A stretch of DNA of 64,000 nt from Sorghum bicolor (lineage: Eukaryota; Streptophyta; Magnoliopsida; Poales; Poaceae), in the NCBI RefSeq assembly GCF_000003195.3, contig NC_012871.2, forward strand, positions 47,625,110-47,689,109. The letters are read 5' to 3'. Each line of letters opens with the position of its first letter. The first letter of the stretch is position 1. This document shows, one piece after another, positions 11,560 through 23,169 of the stretch. Both the position numbers and the translations under genes were made by a program. Below the pieces are notes generated by a model, which was not told the DNA's origin, made no database searches, and saw nothing but the letters and a program-made list of their open reading frames with translations.

Positions 11560-12262
11560 GTTGATGCAAAAGTTGATCTGCAAACACAAAGGGCTAATAC
11601 CCGATTTAAACGTTAAGGCGTGTCAGCCGATTTGACCTTACTATCGGCAAAGGTGGTAACTCGAATACTTTGGTCCCGACAACAGCGATGCGCCCGGATG
11701 CCACGGCCAAGAGGTATCACGCGGAACTTGAGAATACGCCGAGCTTAAGTCGACGAACTCCTAAGAACTCGTAATGAAAAAGGAAAATATGACGAAGTCG
11801 TCGAAAAAGTAGATGTTGGAATATGAGTAGAAACTTGTATTTGATTGATTGATAGATTGTTGCAATTACAAGGCCCTAGGGTCTACATTTATACCCTGCT
11901 CAAAGAGCTACAACACGACTAGAATTCGAATTCCATATTTAAACAGAATCCATGTACAAAACGATTTAAATAACTAAGGAAAACATAAAACTATCCCGCC
12001 GTGACAAACTGAGACACCACCACGGACCAATTGGCAACCTCCAAGTCTTCCCTCCACGTCATCGGCAGACTCCTCATCGGCAACGGTTAATACTGGCCAT
12101 TGGCACAAACATACCACCGCCCATGGACTTAGCCACATTCAGCCGTCCTCTCATCGGCAACCACCCTCATCGGCAACCTTCCTGCAGGCCAGTGACCATT
12201 ACCCTGTCTTGCCGATCCACATTCTGCCGATTCTGGATACGTGTCCAAAAGCAGTGTCAACA
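11560..12262 (-). repeat. 3' LTR of the truncated Tat-lineage element
   Basis: On the minus strand it runs TGTTGACACTGCTTTTGG to TTTTGCATCAACA, with TG..CA ends and a short TGTTGA/TCAACA inverted repeat. A minus-strand TATA (GTATAAATG) is near 11890-11900. About 703 bp. The LTR abuts CACTA-derived DNA at 11559. Confidence 0.8.
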
Positions 12263-12746
12263 CATGCCCCCCAATTTCGGAGTATGAAATCATTAATGCT
12301 CCGAAATTCTCTGCAGTAATGATGCCTTTCCGCAATTAATTCTTCCAATTTGGTGACCGACAACCTTAATCTGAACAACCTTGGTTCAATTCCCCCACAG
12401 ATTCCTCGAAATCCTCAACTTCCCAAACGGACATCTCCACTTTAGTAGCCCATCGGCAATATTACCGTTACAGAGAGCTGCCGATGGATTGACCAGGACA
12501 TCCCGTACAGCGAAGCATCTCATCCTTCCAAACGGATATCTCTACTTTATTCGTCCATCGGCAATATTACCGTTACAAAGCGCTGCCGATGGACCGATCA
12601 GGAAATCTCGCACAGTAAAATATCTCCAGATCACGACCGCTTCCTGTCAAATCACCTGCGAACAGTTACCGTATCTTCCTGAGTATCCTCGGATTTCACG
12701 GATACGGCGAAGTGATAAGTCAGATTTACCCTTGCCCATTTTGTCC

Positions 12747-12754
12747 TATAAATA
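12747..12754 (+). promoter_or_regulatory. TATA box of the antisense gene
   Basis: TATAAATA on the plus strand lies about 155 bp before the ATG at 12904, in a pyrimidine-rich leader. This supports a promoter independent of the minus-strand LTR. Positional inference. Confidence 0.45.
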
Positions 12755-12903
12755 GTTCCTTCTCGGATACTCCTTCTCCATCGCATCATTCCACAGTTCC
12801 AACTCCACCTTTCTGGCAGCGGCGCTGTTCGAGATCTCCAAGAACTTCAACAAAGCCCCTTCCTCACCAACCTCGAAGCCTTCGATCATCCTTTTTGCGA
12901 GGA

Positions 12904-15900
12904 GATGGCCATCAACTTCACCGTCTCTGAGGTTAGTTCTTCATTCCACCTCTTGTGCTTTTACCATATCCCTGTTCATCCGCAATTTACTTTACTGAAC
13001 ATTTTTTCTTTTTCTTACTTTGTTCTTCTTTTACCTTCAAAACCATTAGGATCTGTCCAATAAAATTGTCATCCCTACCGATCAGCCACACCTCCAATGT
13101 CTTGGTCCGTTAGGGGATCCAGATCCCACCGATCTTATTAATGCAGAAACAAACAAAATCCCCTTTAGAGCTGAGAACTTCTCTCTAGATCTGTGGAAGG
13201 ATACCTTTCGTTCCTGGCCCAGTCCTACCGTAGGATGGAAGGATTGGTTCTTGAGAGTCAGCCACTCAAATGAAGTTCAGTGGGGTGAACGAAAACTGGA
13301 CCAATGCATGAGGCTGTCCATTGCCGATATGCACAGGAATGAGTCACTGCTGATAGCTGCGTCGTATTTCTGGTCAGACACACTCAATGCCTTTATCTTT
13401 GGTCATGGCCCTACTTCTCCCCCTCTTGCCGATGTGCTTATGCTCACCGGCTTAGATGTATCCACTGCCGATAGCAGTCACATATTTGACACCACGCCTA
13501 GTGCCAAGGTGGAAACCCGCGCTATCGGCGGCTGGTCAGGGTACATTCAGAAATACAGCAGAATGGGGCCTGTCAACATAAAGGAACAAACCACCTTTTT
13601 AAACATGTGGCTGGATAAATTTGTATTCTGTGGTCGATCGGCAGGACCAACCTCAGTCTACCTATCGGCAGCAGAGAGATTAGCTAATGGTGACCGATTT
13701 CCCCTCAGCCGATACCTACTTGGCGCTGCCTACCATCTCCTCCACCAAGTAGCCAGAAAACTCCTACTTGGCCAGTCCATCGGCAACTTAGGAGGACCCT
13801 GGTGGTTCATCAATATGTGGCTTAACCTCCACATGCACAAGCGTCTTGAATTCAACCTCTTCACACAACGCTTCCCCAGAGACATAGCTGAGGATTATGA
13901 ATTAGATGAAGAAGAATCGGCAACTCGCCCTCCTCTGAACTTTGGCGAAGCTGTCATTGTTCTACCTGGCACAGGCGGCAACGCAGACCAGGTCAGCCGA
14001 TTCTTCCAGTCCTTGTATGAAGGCCTGACCCGAGATCAGCGAGCGTGGATGCCATATGAAGATCCAAATACTATGTTTCCCTTGGTCTTCCATCCATTCA
14101 ACGATGCTCTCAACAAGGATCATGAGGTGATGATGGCACTGATCACTCCCAGAGCTATACCAGTAAACTTCTTTGGCAGTGGGAAAGCCTCCAACCAGAC
14201 CGACGAGTTTTACAATCCATCGGCACTAGCTCATCAACTAGCTTTTGGTCAGCTGCCGATTGCACTCTGTTATACCGATGTGATAAAACCCAGGAACCAT
14301 CACCAGCCTCCTTGACTGGACCAGGGTAGCTCAACTGCCCCCGAATGCTGATACCGATGCAGACTTGTCAGAGTGAGTTCTGGCCCTCTTCATTACTCAA
14401 GCCTACAAGCAGTGATGGGAAGAATGGAAGGAGCATTTGTTCTGCAAATCGGCTCTTTCGTACCGCGGCATGATTGATCCTTAGTACAAAATTCCTAATA
14501 ATACTGTAAGTGTTTCCAAACCGATGTTTCAATTCCTTCAATTTTATTTCCATCGGTAACTCACTTTCTATATTATACTACAGGTTGATAACGTTCCCCC
14601 ATCGGTCAGCCGGAGTGGCAAGCCGATTGACCTTTTTCCATCAGGTCTGATCTCTTCAATCGGCAACAACGCCCCCACTCTGGCCGCCATCATGCATCGA
14701 GGCGTACGCCTCAAGAAAGTCACCAGCAGGAGAACTCAGATATCTCCATCGGTAGCTGCCTCTGCTTTGGCACAGGCGTTCAAGGTACATTTTCAAACTC
14801 TTTCATACTGATCTTACCCTTACATCTGTTGCACTTGCACTCACAAATTTCCCTTTCTGTATCCGAACACCGGCGCATCGACCAAGATCAGATGCAAAAG
14901 TGCCGAAGCCCCCCAGTCTAGTCAACCAAAGAGAAAGGGTGCCAAGAGTACCAGGGCACAAGCAAAGCGTTAAAGAGTAGCAACACCTTCTCCTCCCCCA
15001 GTATCACCAATCCCAGTAGAATCTTCTCCTTCCTCTCCAGAAGCACAGACGCAGCTGGTACCATCCCCTTCTCAGCTACAAGAAGCACCACAAGCGGAAG
15101 AACCCCAACCAGAAGAGCCTCAACTAGAAGTACCTCATCCAGAAGATATAACGGTTGACGTGCATGAACAAACTACCGACCCGGCAGGTTCCATTATAGC
15201 ATCGGTAGTTTCTTCCATCCAGACAAGTACTGCTCCCCCTCAAGGTAACATACTTTTATGAAATTATTGCCGATCAACTTATCTTTTCTGTCTTATAATT
15301 ATTTCTGTTATTTTTCAGCCGACATAGTCCCATCGGCAACTCTAGCCGATCAACCTATAGTTTCACCAGCATCTTCCAGTCAAAGGCGAGAGATTGCCTT
15401 GAAACAAGTAAGCCATCCAACCCCTATCGGTTTTTATCAATACTTGATCATGAAATAGCTCACTTTAACCCTTTTTTAGGAACAGGATTCTCCCGACATT
15501 CCGTTTTCCTTCGCCATCGACATCTCTGAAGACGAAGGTGAGGAGGCAAGTTCTTCCCGAGCAGTCGGAATTACATCGGCAGAAGTCAGGGCAAAGCTAG
15601 AAGAGTTATCAGCCCTCCTTCACCAAGACACAGCCCCACTGGTTGATGACTCCGACCCAGCCAAGGTTTTGTTCAAGACCCTCGGAGGCCAAATTCCTGC
15701 CGATGCTGAAGAAATCCTCTTCCAAGCTGCACACCTAGAGAGCCGTCAGCTGCAGTATCAGAGGGCTCCCCAGCGTCTCGCCGACAGAGCTGCTCATGCC
15801 CAGCTGTCTGAAGAGATGATGAAAGTGAAGCTCCTTGCCGATGAGAAGCACAAGAACATCGGCATCTTACAGTCTTCAGGAAATGTATTGAAGCAAAAGA

Positions 15901-16175
15901 TTTCTGATCTATCGGCGAGAAGACAAGCCCTGTTGGCAGAGCTCAAGCAAGTAGAGGATGCCTTGTCCCAAGCTCGACAAGAAGAAAGCCAACTGCCGGA
16001 GACAATCAAGCTTCTTGAGCAAGAGCGAAACATTCATGGCCGTATGGCGCTGCAGATGAAAAAGAAGCTGAAGCCGGTGGAGGGCTCTGCCGATGACGAC
16101 GTGAAGGAGATAGAGGAGGCCAACCAGATCTGTCTGCGCGCCATATCGGCAATTCAGGCGCTGCTGAACACATGA
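12904..16175 (+). pseudogene. Antisense spliced gene in Tat-lineage element: plant mobile domain-like plus coiled coil
   Basis: Encoded opposite to pol. Exon 1 is 12904-12930 (starts MAINFTVSE) and exon 2 is 13050-14505. Further exons are about 14584-14784, ~14880-15244, 15319-15407 and 15480-16175, most with clear GT-AG borders. The N-terminal ~440 residues resemble the plant mobile domain (aminotransferase-like, PMD): conserved Trp-rich blocks such as WFLRVSHSNEVQWG, ASYFWSDTLNAFIFGHG and WWFINMWLNLHMHKRL. A Pro/Ser/Glu-rich linker follows, then a long coiled coil (about 15720-16100). Exon 2 has a frame slip near 14290 and in-frame stops near 14374, 14415 and 14483, so this copy is dead. 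Function unknown; known antisense ORFs of Tat/Grande-type elements are the precedent. Confidence 0.75.
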
Positions 16176-16375
16176 GCTCTTCATCGGCGGTACATCCTCC
16201 TCTCCCCTTTTGAGCACTCCTAGTACCTTAGTCTAGCCGATAGGACTGTTATCGGCGCCTTTCAAAACACTAAGTTCAGCTCCAGATACATTTTGATCCA
16301 GTCGATAGGAATGTTATCGGCACTTAAACCTTCATGCATCGACCCATATGCTGGGGTAGTACTTCTTTAGATATT

Positions 16376-18074
16376 TGCCATTTAATGCTCTGGGAAATTC
16401 AACTCCTTCGAGAGTTTCTAGAATATAGGCATTACCAGGAGCCGATCGACTTATCCGATAGGGACCCTCCCAATTGGGAGACCACTTCCCAAATTTTTAA
16501 CTTTTAGTCCCGATCGGTAAGATTAATTTCCATACTAAGTCTCCATCGGCAAATTCTTTAGCCTTTACCTTCTTATCATACCATCTAGCAACTCTCTTCT
16601 TATTTTCTTCTATACTCATCAAAGCCCTTAGCCGATGCCCTGCTAGATCATCCAACTCGTCTGTCATCAAAGTAGCATAGTCATCGGCAGTCAACTGATC
16701 CTGAAAAGAAAGTCACCTAGACCCAGTCTTAATTTCCCAAGGTAACACTACATCATGCCCATACACCAACTGATAAGGTGAAACCTTGGTCGATCCATGA
16801 CAAGCCATTCGGTATGACCATAAGGCTTCGTTTAACAATATGTGCCACCTCCTAGGATTTTCTTCAATCTTTCGTTTAATGAGCTTGATAATTCCTTTGT
16901 TAGATGCCTCGGCCTACCCATTAGCTTGAGCATAGTAAGGAGAAGAGTTTAATACATTAATTTCCATACCGATTGCAAATTCATCAAATTCCCCCGATGT
17001 GAACATGGTACCCTGATCGGTAGTAATTGTTTGAGGAATTCCAAATCGGTAAATAATATGCTCTTTCACAAAATCAATCATATTGGCCGATGTAACTTTT
17101 TCAAAGGAATAGCTTCAACCCATTTGGTGAAATAATCAGTGGCAACCAAGATAAACTTATGCCCTTTGCTAGATGGTGGATAAATCTGACCGATTAAGTC
17201 AATAGCCCATCCCCGGAACGGCCAAGGTTTGACAATAGGATTCATGGCCGATGCGGGTGCTCTTTGAATATTGCCAAATTTCTGACATCTTTGACATCCC
17301 TTGAAATATTTAAAGCAATCTTCAAGTATGGTCGGCCAATAATACCATTACTCCTAATCATCCATTTCATCTTAAAAGCCAATTGATGTGCTCCACATAC
17401 CCCCTCATAGATTTCTCCCATCAAACTCTTAGCTTCATCATCACCTAAGCATCTGAGAAGAATCCCATCAATAGTTCGATAATACAATTCATCTTCGAGG
17501 AGCACATACTTGGTAGCTTGAAACCGAATTCGTCTCTCAACTTTCTTGGATGGATCCTTCAAATAATCAATGATCTCTTTTCTATAATCATTGGCACCGA
17601 TTGCCGATATCGTATTAATCATAGGCTGATATCCCGAGGCATGCTGAGCCAACCGATTGGCCTCTTCATTATGCAATCGAGGAACATGCTCTAATCGGAA
17701 ATCCTTGATTCCCTTCAACAATTGCATACTCCTTTCATAGTAAGTTATGAGGACTTCACTTCGGCATTCATAGCTTCCAGCCAATTGATTTATAACTAGC
17801 ATAGAATCCCCGAAGATCTCAACAGCATCAGCATGAACTTCCCTTAGTAATTCTAATCCTTTTATCAAGGCTTGATACTCAGCCTGATTATTTGTTGACG
17901 TGGCAACAATCGGTAAGGAAAATTCATATTTCCTCCCCCGAGGGGAAATTAACACTATGCCGATTCCTACCCCCCGGTCACATGTGGATCCATCAAAGAA
18001 GAGCGTCCAAGGTACAATTTCCACAGCCTCCACTGCACCACAATGTTGAGTCACAAAATCGGCCATAACCTGTC
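16376..18074 (-). pseudogene. Decayed pol remnant: archaeal-type RNase H and integrase
   Basis: The open segment 18066-17242 holds the archaeal-type RNase H: FFDGST, QAEYQALIKGLELL and GDSMLVINQLAG carry the acidic catalytic residues. A spacer and the start of the integrase zinc-binding region follow. From 17240 to about 16500 the integrase core and its C-terminal part (ending near KKRVARWYDKKVKAKEF) can be followed in broken frames. Stops and frame slips make it non-functional. Upstream reverse transcriptase sequence is missing because the element is truncated at 18074. Confidence 0.8.
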
Positions 18075-18871
18075 CTGCCTTCCAGAAAACACCACACCCA
18101 CCCTACACACACATATTCAGATTCACCAACACGATTATCATTATGCATGATGTAAATCCTGGCACGAGTGAAAATGTAACCCTTTAGCTGGGTCATCATA
18201 GCATGCAATTAGGGATTAAAATCCAACCTAATTGGTGAGTTTTCTTGGATGACTTGTGCATCAGATTCAGAGACCACCGTGTCCATGTGTGGCTCTAGAA
18301 AACGCACCAACTTCTGACCAAAGATGTGTGGGAATGCCTGTGCGACGATATCTGCGCATTTTGAATCAATGGTCGTTGTTGAGTCACCAAACTCCACTCT
18401 GATTCTCGTTCCCTGGTCATATATAGTGGATGGAATTTGTAATAAAAATATTTAGTTTTTTTCTTCAGAGACATGAGAGAAATTCAGGCAAAATTTATCA
18501 TCTAAATATGCCATGCAGCTCGATCTAAGCTCTTGCGTATGCCGCGGTGCTAGACTGCTAGTGTTCAAATATCAAACCAAAAAAATAAAACTCATTTTAA
18601 GCTTTGCGGCAAGTTTTATTAGAAGGAAAAAAAATGTCAGCCCAGTTTTTAGAGTGGAAACCGGGCCCAGACGACCAACAAATCAAGCACGAGACTACTA
18701 AAACTTAACACAACTTCTAGTGCACGAGGCAACACTAAAAACAACTCAGTCGAAAACAAACAAACCAAACTACCAGTTTCACTCACTCTAACATCGACTT
18801 TACCAACAGCTTGAAATAAAAACTCATTTTGGGTCATTAACTTCTTCTATCTATGGAAAAAGGACAGGGCA

Positions 18872-19577
18872 GAAAATTTTGAATTCTGTTGAACGAAAGG
18901 GGAGGGAAAGAAGTCTCTAACAAAACCAAGAAGTCTGTGCTTCCTCTAGAAGCACCGCTCCGCTGTGCAAAATTGTCATGCACCGGTCAGAAAGGTGTTA
19001 ACTGCAGGAAATGATCTCGTGACTATGACTAATAATCACCAAGGCTCTCAAGTCTCTTGTTTCATTACAACTACCCGGGAGGAATTTATAAAAGAAAGAA
19101 ATATTACTTAAAAGTTACTCCCACCATCCCAAATTATAAGTCATTCTAATAATTTTGGAGAGTCAAACAATCTTAAGTTTGACCAAACATATGTGATAAG
19201 ATAATAACATCTATGATATCAAATAAATATCATTAGGTTCTTTATTAACTATATTTTCATAGTATACCTATTTGATGTCATAAATCTTTTTAATTCTCTC
19301 TATAATTTTGGTCAAACTTGAAATGCTTTTACTCTTCAAGATTTTTAGAATGTCTTGTAATTTGGAATGGAGGGAGTACTTGAGATGGCAGACGAATAGG
19401 AGTGGGAGTGGGAGTGGAGCCTACATGACAGCGTCTTCCATCAACTAAGCTATTAGCTATTATATATGTTCATTTCATAATTCATATACAGCAAGGTGTG
19501 ACAAAATTTCCTCGGTCTCGGCGCATCCAAAATGGAGCGGTTTTTTCACTTCCATTGTGACAGTGAAAAGGAGCAAA
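18872..19577. repeat. Intronic duplication, copy 1 (with MITE)
   Basis: First copy of a direct duplication inside PFP intron 1. Landmarks shared with 19632-20122: TTGAATnCTGTTGAA, GCTTCCTCTAGAAGCAC, GACTAATAATCACCAAGGCTC, AACTAAGCTATTAGCTAT and GTCTCGG(C/T)GC(A/G)TCCAAAAT. It is longer than copy 2 because it holds the Stowaway-like MITE at 19118-19376. Confidence 0.8.
19118..19376. mobile_element. Stowaway-like MITE in PFP intron 1
   Basis: CTCCCACCATCCCAAATTATAAG at the left pairs with CTTGTAATTTGGAATGGAGGGAG at the right. A TA duplication (19116-19117 and 19377-19378) flanks 259 bp. This is the standard Stowaway/Tc1-mariner MITE plan. Confidence 0.9.
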
Positions 19578-19631
19578 TATGCCTGGTATCATCAACGTCA
19601 AACTTCTTGTAACGTCATGTGGTTCAAAAAA

Positions 19632-20122
19632 ACAAATTTTTGAATCCTGTTGAAAGAAAAGGGGCTTGTGACTTGTGAGAAAAAGAAGCTTCCATCTATA
19701 TAAACCAAGAAGTCTATGCTTCCTCTAGAAGCACTGGGCCACTGGGCCGGCCACTGCTTGCAAGATTGTCATACAGCGGACAAAAAGGTGTTAACTACAG
19801 CTACAAGGAATGATCTGGTGACCACGACTAATAATCACCAAGGCTCCCAACTCTCTGTTATCATTAGAACTACCTAAGATGATTTTATAAAAAGAAAGAA
19901 CTACATGTCAGTGTACTTGAGAAGAAAAATGAATAAGAGGTTAGCAGTGGATACTAAGGCAAGACAGAGTTGTACACCCGTCATCTTCCATGAACTAAGC
20001 TATTAGCTATGTTCATTTCCTATACAGCAAGGTGACTAGATTTCCTAGGTCTCGGTGCGTCCAAAATAAAGCAGTTTTTTTTCTCTCTTTTCATTCTACG
20101 GTGGTGAAAAGGAGCAAGTGTT
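19632..20122. repeat. Intronic duplication, copy 2 (empty MITE site)
   Basis: Second copy of the duplication described at 18872-19577, sharing its landmarks in order. At the position of the MITE this copy has an uninterrupted single TA (AGTGTACTTGAGA), that is, the empty site. Confidence 0.8.
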
Positions 20123-20440
20123 TTGTTACATCGAGAACATCATAAACTCATAAGAAATAACTCTTGGAAACATCATCCATCACACTTGAGAAACCAAAGG
20201 TGCAGGATTACCATCATATCATAAACCTGAAATTGTCGGTAGAGGATTACCATCATGCAGAATTTTTTTGATGGAACCATCATGCAGAATTGCAGATGCA
20301 GAAGGGGTAGAAACTAAGAAATGGCTGTCAGGCAAACCACAAACCTGAACAAGACATGGAGGCAACTCCGGTTGGTACAGCGCCCTCCTCCGCTGCAGCC
20401 CGGTGAGCTCCCTCGGCGAGCCCAGGTCGTCGGCGTTCAT

Positions 20441-21484
20441 CCCCTTCCCTTCCCTCCTCAACAATATAATCTTGGGTTCGATTCCTCAAAGACAGGTGCA
20501 GTGCAGATGTAGGTTGTGCTCTTCCTAGCTAGCTCCCTTTTTGTAAGGAAGGAATTGAAGGGGCACGCAAGAGTGCTGTTTGTTTGTTGGCCCCTGATGC
20601 TACCAACAGCAATTTGACCCCATTTCCCTTGTTAACCTCTTTTTCTATGTGCTGGTATTCAAAGCTGTGATTGCGATTATTTCTGGTTGGTCAGCCGGAG
20701 TGACCTTCAAGGTGACAAGCTGCAGCCTCTCTTATTTTTTTTCCCCTTCTTTCATTCACATTTTGTCAGTTATATTATTCCTACCTTTCAAACGGCGCGT
20801 ACATTGGTCTCCTGACCAGTAAGTAAAATTCGACTACACAACTCATGCTACAGGTGACACATGGAACCAGCAACCAAAAGTGACTGAAAGAATGAAATAA
20901 AGAGCCAAGCAAGCAAAAGTGTTGTTCTCTAATCCAATAATTAAAATGCTCCTGAGCTAGCTATCACCCGTTCGTTGGTGTCTGTCAGCATCCAGTGATG
21001 AATTAATACTTGACGTCGTTGTCACCGTACCCGGACAAAAGCAAACAATAATTTTATTTATTTCTTTATATATCATATGGAGTAATGTTTCATTAGATCT
21101 CCCTATAAAAGAAATAAAGAGATACAGTTCGGCAGGAACCAATATTCCAGAATCTTTGTTTCCAGCACTAGGTTTCTGCTCTCAGTTTCCTAGACACCTG
21201 TAGTTCCCATGGATTTGGACTTTCTTTCAAATTTTCCTAGATCTTCATGGAAAGTTTGCATCACGCTTGATTTTGTAGCCACCTTTTCATGGAACTTTAG
21301 TCACAATGACCGTGGAAAACATATATAGATGGATCTTGAAACTGACATGATTACAGCCTATGTTCTCTTTTATACTTACCCTAATATATAGAGTGGTCGG
21401 GAGTCAAATTGTCAAGACTATATGAAGTATTCATATCTATTGCTCCCTCCCTTTATTGCTCCCTCCCTTCTAAATTATATGTTA
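20441..21484. other. Upstream of the PFP fragment, no gene recognised
   Basis: Former promoter and leader region of the PFP fragment, 5' of its ATG. No convincing TATA box, domain-bearing frame or repeat was recognised. A truncated Stowaway-like edge (GCTCCCTCCCTTCTAAATTATA) ends where the small CACTA element begins at 21485. Confidence 0.4.
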
Positions 21485-21950
21485 GACTACTAGAATCCGG
21501 CTCTTTGCCGAGTGTATAGTGGTTTGCCGAGTGTTTTTTCTCGGGCACTCGGCAAAGAACTTCTTTGCCAAGTGCCAAAAAAAATACTCGGCAAAAAAAA
21601 AACACTTGGCGAAGAGGGTGTAGTCTAGTGGATAAGGAGTAAAGTGCTTGTGAGAGAGGTCCCAGGTTTGAATGCTGCGAATTTTGTTGGAAAAACTTTG
21701 AAAAAAGTGGGAAGGTGCTAGCTGATGGTAGCCCTCCCCCTAAAAAAAAATTTTTCTTATTTTTTTAGGTTTTTTCATTTTTGTCTTTACCGAGTGCCCG
21801 ATAAAAACACTCGGCAAAGACCTCTTTACCGATCAGACTTTTGCCGTGTGCTCTTTACCGAGTGTGGCACTCGGCAAAGGCTTTGCCGAATGTTTTTAGG
21901 CCTTTGCCGAGTGCCAGAGACACTCGACAAAGCCTCCGTGTCCCGTAGTG
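21485..21950. mobile_element. Small non-autonomous CACTA element (TTTGCCGAGTG type)
   Basis: Flanked by TTA on both sides (21482-21484 and 21951-21953). The left end GACTACTAGAATCCGG has its first base changed from the usual C; the right end reads CCGTGTCCCGTAGTG. Both subterminal parts contain repeated TTTGCCGAGTG/CACTCGGCAAAG units in both orientations. It is 466 bp with no transposase. The middle (21618-21680) contains tRNA-like promoter boxes. Confidence 0.85.
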
Positions 21951-23169
21951 TTACTTTGGCTATGTCCTAAGTCAAGCTTCTCTAATTTTGATCAAATTGT
22001 TAAAAATGATTAAGTTCAAATAAATGAATGCAATGTACTACTATAGAAATATTTTTAGATGCAAGTATGCAACCAACATTGATATGCAGTGAATACCACT
22101 GAAAATCGATTTCTAGTGTATTTCCAGTAACCAGCCTAGAAATCCTTTAAGAAAAAAATGCAAAAAAAGAGAGAAATCAGAAAAAAAATTGTTTTTCCAA
22201 GCGGCTATACCTCATAGATACATGACACGAGTCGTGCGAAATACACGCGTGCATTCTCGAGGATTGAAACTCATGACCTCGAACCTCACGTCAGCCTTCG
22301 TTTATGATCACACCACATGCTTTATTGCTAATTGCAATGGAAGAACCATCGTTCTAGTAGTTTTGGTGGCAATGTTTTCTAGAGGTGAGCCTATCTATGC
22401 AAATAAATCAAACATGTTTTTGATAGATCAGAGAGCTTATAACGAATATATGGAACATAAAGAATCTCAAATGAAAATTTTGCCGACTACAAACTTTAGA
22501 TCTCATCAAGCTCTACGGTTCTGATATAAAGTTTATGTTTTTTATAATAAACTTTTATCTTTTTTAACTTCATTTGAAAAAATTACCAAAATTCATTGTA
22601 GGTCACCCTATGAACCGACCTAAGAAATTGATTTCTAGAGGCAATTCGTAAGTTGGGCCTATAATCTTTATTTCTATATAGAGATTGAACTTTCTGAACC
22701 GTGTGTTAAAAAAAGGTGCCGCCAAAAATTGTTCAGATGAGGTTCTTTTATGTTATGTTTTATGAAAAACTTAATGATTTATGCTTGTGTATTTTTTTTA
22801 TAAATTTAGTCATTTTTTTAAAATGACTTGTAACAAAATTAGAGTGACGACCCATAATTCAGAACGAGAGAAGTACGTACAAGGTACTAACTATGATAGC
22901 ATTGAACTTGGATTCTTTCTTTGTGTCGTATAGATCTTACGTTAACATGAATTTCACATACCCAAAAATAATAATTAATTAACCTAGTATAGCGAGGACG
23001 ACATACTCCGTATGTACTAAGAAGGCTACATTTTCAAAATTTCGCAAACAAAATAATCCTAATTTCCAAGACGAGTATCTTTACAAGGAATTGAATTACG
23101 GCCAGTCAAATTTATCAGAAGAGTTGCTGGCTGCAGCGACGGCGACAAATTGTCTTTCTTCTGGCGGTG
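21951..23169. other. AT-rich stretch without a recognised gene
   Basis: Contains GATTTCTAG-centred inverted-looking segments (near 22100-22140 and 22630) that may belong to an unclassified DNA element. The open frame at 22189-22524 shows no known domain. No gene is called. Confidence 0.35.

Larger units (their letters stand above)
11560..18074 (-). mobile_element. Truncated Tat-lineage Ty3/gypsy element with antisense gene
   Basis: A minus-strand LTR retrotransposon missing its 5' half. The 3' LTR (11560-12262) is followed inward by a noncoding region with an antisense gene (12904-16175) and by decayed integrase and archaeal-type RNase H sequence to 18074, where it abuts PFP exon 3. The gag, protease, reverse transcriptase and 5' LTR are absent. 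The lineage is inferred from the second, archaeal-type RNase H and the antisense gene between pol and the 3' LTR. The hexamer ATCGGC/GCCGAT recurs throughout. Confidence 0.85.
18075..20440 (-). pseudogene. PPi-dependent fructose-6-phosphate 1-phosphotransferase subunit, 5' fragment
   Basis: Resembles the N-terminus of plant cytosolic PFP (regulatory alpha subunit by my reading), which interconverts fructose-6-phosphate and fructose-1,6-bisphosphate using PPi. Exon 1 (20440-20345) has LTGLQRRRALYQPELPPC. Exon 2 (18412-18228) has AFPHIFGQKLVRFLEP and SDAQVIQENSPIR. Exon 3 starts at 18102 with VGVVFSGRQ, matching the conserved VGIVFCGRQ block with Cys changed to Ser. Phases join correctly (96 nt, then 185 nt ending AG plus G). 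About 100 of roughly 600 residues remain; the rest is replaced by the Tat-lineage element at 18074. Intact splice sites suggest recent truncation or a transposon-captured gene fragment. Subunit identity is from memory of the family. Confidence 0.8.

Noticed and set aside
21618..21680. Functional tRNA gene
   Set aside because: A- and B-box-like words are present, but no acceptor stem or full cloverleaf can be drawn.
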